From an uncultured Eubacteriales bacterium (GTDB lineage: Bacteria; Bacillota; Clostridia; Oscillospirales; QAMX01), in contig URVL01000135.1 of NCBI GenBank assembly GCA_900551265.1, positions 1 through 6,343 of the forward strand: DNA of 6,343 nucleotides, given 5' to 3'. The notes below the pieces were generated by a model, which saw only the letters and a program-made list of their open reading frames with translations, did not search any database and was not told where the DNA came from. Below, piece by piece: positions 5,174-6,343 of this stretch (position 1 is its first letter; each line of letters opens with the position of its first letter). The position numbers were made by a program, and so were the translations under genes.

Positions 5174-6343
5174 TCAATTTTCTACAAGACGTACCAGCTG
5201 ACCGGAAGTCAGCGGCGCCGACGACGTTGTAATCACATAGTCATAGCTTACCAGTCCGCCGGAGACTGCCGTGTTGGTATCGTCGGAAGCAAGCACCTGT
5301 ACATCTACGCGCGTTGCCACATAGCGGTTGCCAAGAGGGCTGCTCCGCGTCTGCACCGTCAAAACAAAGTACCCGTTTGCATCAGACCGAACCGCGCTGT
5401 TCGGCACAACCAACTCGTAATTCGCACTTCTCTGCGCAATGGAGAGGTTTAGCTGATCGCCAGCTGTAACTTCGCCCTCCACAACAAAGTTCAAAAGCTT
5501 ACTCTGCCCAGGATTTGCAGGATCGTTGGTAATCGTGGCAAGCGTCGCAGTGATAGAAGAGCCCCAATAGTTGCTGGTCACCTCTGCACTGTCACCGATT
5601 TTTACCTTTTGTGCCTGTTCATTGGTGACAGAAATACTTGCCATATAGCCGCGGTCCGTTTCCTCGATCGTCATTAAAGACGTATCATACTCCGTCGTTG
5701 AGCCGGCAGAAATATTAATAGCCGTAACCGTTCCGGCGACAGGCGCCGTAATGGTATCTCCGGTCTCGCCTTCTGAGGAGCTGTTGATTCTTTCCTGCAA
5801 CTCGTCAATCTCTTTTTTTGCTTTTTCAACGTCCAGATCGTATTTAGTCTTTTCCACAGTTGTGGAGTGCTGCGACTCCTGAATGGACAACAGCTTGTCT
5901 TCCAATGCATCCTCTGCAGCGTTCACGGCGTCGTCCAATTCCTGATAGCTCTCCTTCTTGGTGTTCAGGGTCTCCAGCAGGCTGTTGGCATCCTCGAGCG
6001 CCTTATCGGCATTTTCTTTTTCCTTCTCCGCAGCTTTCTTCTGATCGTTCAGATTGTCAAGTTGCGCATTCAAGTTGGCAAGCTGCGCGGATTCCATCGA
6101 AGAAGTGCCAAGCTCTGCAAGTTTATTATAGTACGCCTTCTGCGCGTCCTGAAGATCATATGTTGCAACAGAGACAGCGGTCTCGGCTTCAGAGATACGC
6201 GTATAAGCTTCTCCCAGGGCGTAGGGATCCCCGTTTGCATCCAAGGTCCAGACACCGTTTACCTTCAACGCATTTACAACCGGATGAATTTCTGCATAAG
6301 CGGCCATTCTAACTTGCTTATCGGCCCCGGGAAAATCAACCTG
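5174..6343 (-). CDS. Membrane fusion protein (HlyD/RND-adaptor-like), 5' end beyond window
   Basis: This is the C-terminal part of a periplasmic-adaptor-type protein that would link a membrane exporter to the cell exterior. An ATG occurs at 6307 (377 residues from there), but the frame is open to the right edge (QVDFPGADKQVR precedes it), that ATG has no clear binding site, and no signal or membrane anchor is seen. The gene is therefore taken as partial. Numbered from that ATG: residues about 35-176 are a long Glu/Lys/Ala/Leu-rich coiled coil. TITAPVAGTVTAINISAG (185-202) is the second half of the lipoyl-like barrel-sandwich domain; the first half should lie off the window. Residues about 219-295 are the beta-barrel region, and about 296-377 a membrane-proximal-type domain containing VVPNSAVR and ending LVRLVEN. 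It is followed 21 nt later by the MacB-like protein. It resembles MacA/YknX adaptors in organisation. The cargo is unknown. Confidence 0.85.
   Translation of the reverse strand, partial: QVDFPGADKQVRMAAYAEIHPVVNALKVNGVWTLDANGDPYALGEAYTRISEAETAVSVATYDLQDAQKAYYNKLAELGTSSMESAQLANLNAQLDNLNDQKKAAEKEKENADKALEDANSLLETLNTKKESYQELDDAVNAAEDALEDKLLSIQESQHSTTVEKTKYDLDVEKAKKEIDELQERINSSSEGETGDTITAPVAGTVTAINISAGSTTEYDTSLMTIEETDRGYMASISVTNEQAQKVKIGDSAEVTSNYWGSSITATLATITNDPANPGQSKLLNFVVEGEVTAGDQLNLSIAQRSANYELVVPNSAVRSDANGYFVLTVQTRSSPLGNRYVATRVDVQVLASDDTNTAVSGGLVSYDYVITTSSAPLTSGQLVRLVEN

Noticed and set aside
5850..5858. TTTTCCACA, one mismatch from a DnaA box
   Set aside because: It is a single copy inside the coiled-coil coding region, with no cluster or AT-rich unwinding element.
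5860..6312. Open frame on the + strand antisense to the fusion protein
   Set aside because: Its composition is rich in Arg, Ser, Pro and Gln, as expected for the complement of a coiled-coil gene. No family is recognised.

Overview
The window looks like a piece of a Bacillota (Clostridia-type, Oscillospiraceae/Ruminococcaceae-like) chromosome. This is inferred from Gram-positive-style ribosome binding sites, from PduL as the phosphotransacylase, from the Gram-positive form of nicotinate phosphoribosyltransferase, and from a serine acetyltransferase with a divergent N-terminal domain. Base composition is moderate by eye. The exact genus cannot be named from the sequence.

Layout, left to right. 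(1) Positions 1-715 hold a self-contained transcription unit: a near-consensus sigma-A promoter, a strong Shine-Dalgarno, pduL (phosphate acyltransferase) and a rho-independent terminator. (2) Positions 716-4028 hold a tight three-gene run on the + strand, pncB-cysK-cysE. The gap between pncB and cysK is 5 nt, and cysK and cysE overlap by 4 nt. It joins NAD salvage (nicotinate to nicotinate mononucleotide) with the whole serine-to-cysteine pathway (serine to O-acetylserine to cysteine). (3) Positions 4106-4148 form an 18-bp perfect inverted repeat with T-rich tails in both directions, a bidirectional terminator between convergent units. (4) Positions 4148-6343 on the - strand hold the 3' part of an export-type operon: a membrane fusion (HlyD/RND-adaptor-like) protein that runs off the right edge, then a small MacB-core protein with only two membrane segments.

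How the genes work together. PduL interconverts acyl-CoA and acyl phosphate and so links to acetate/propionate formation and substrate-level ATP. CysE and CysK together make cysteine. PncB supplies the NAD pool from salvaged nicotinate. The minus-strand pair resembles parts of a MacAB/Ykn-type tripartite ABC export or cell-envelope complex, but no ATPase is in view.

No mobile element, CRISPR array, tRNA or rRNA was seen. The window is mostly ordinary metabolism. The points most worth a second look are the 2-TM MacB-like protein, the pncB-cysKE linkage, the CysE tail that lacks the usual C-terminal isoleucine, and a set of mutually complementary GC-rich arms between pduL and pncB that could fold in alternative ways.
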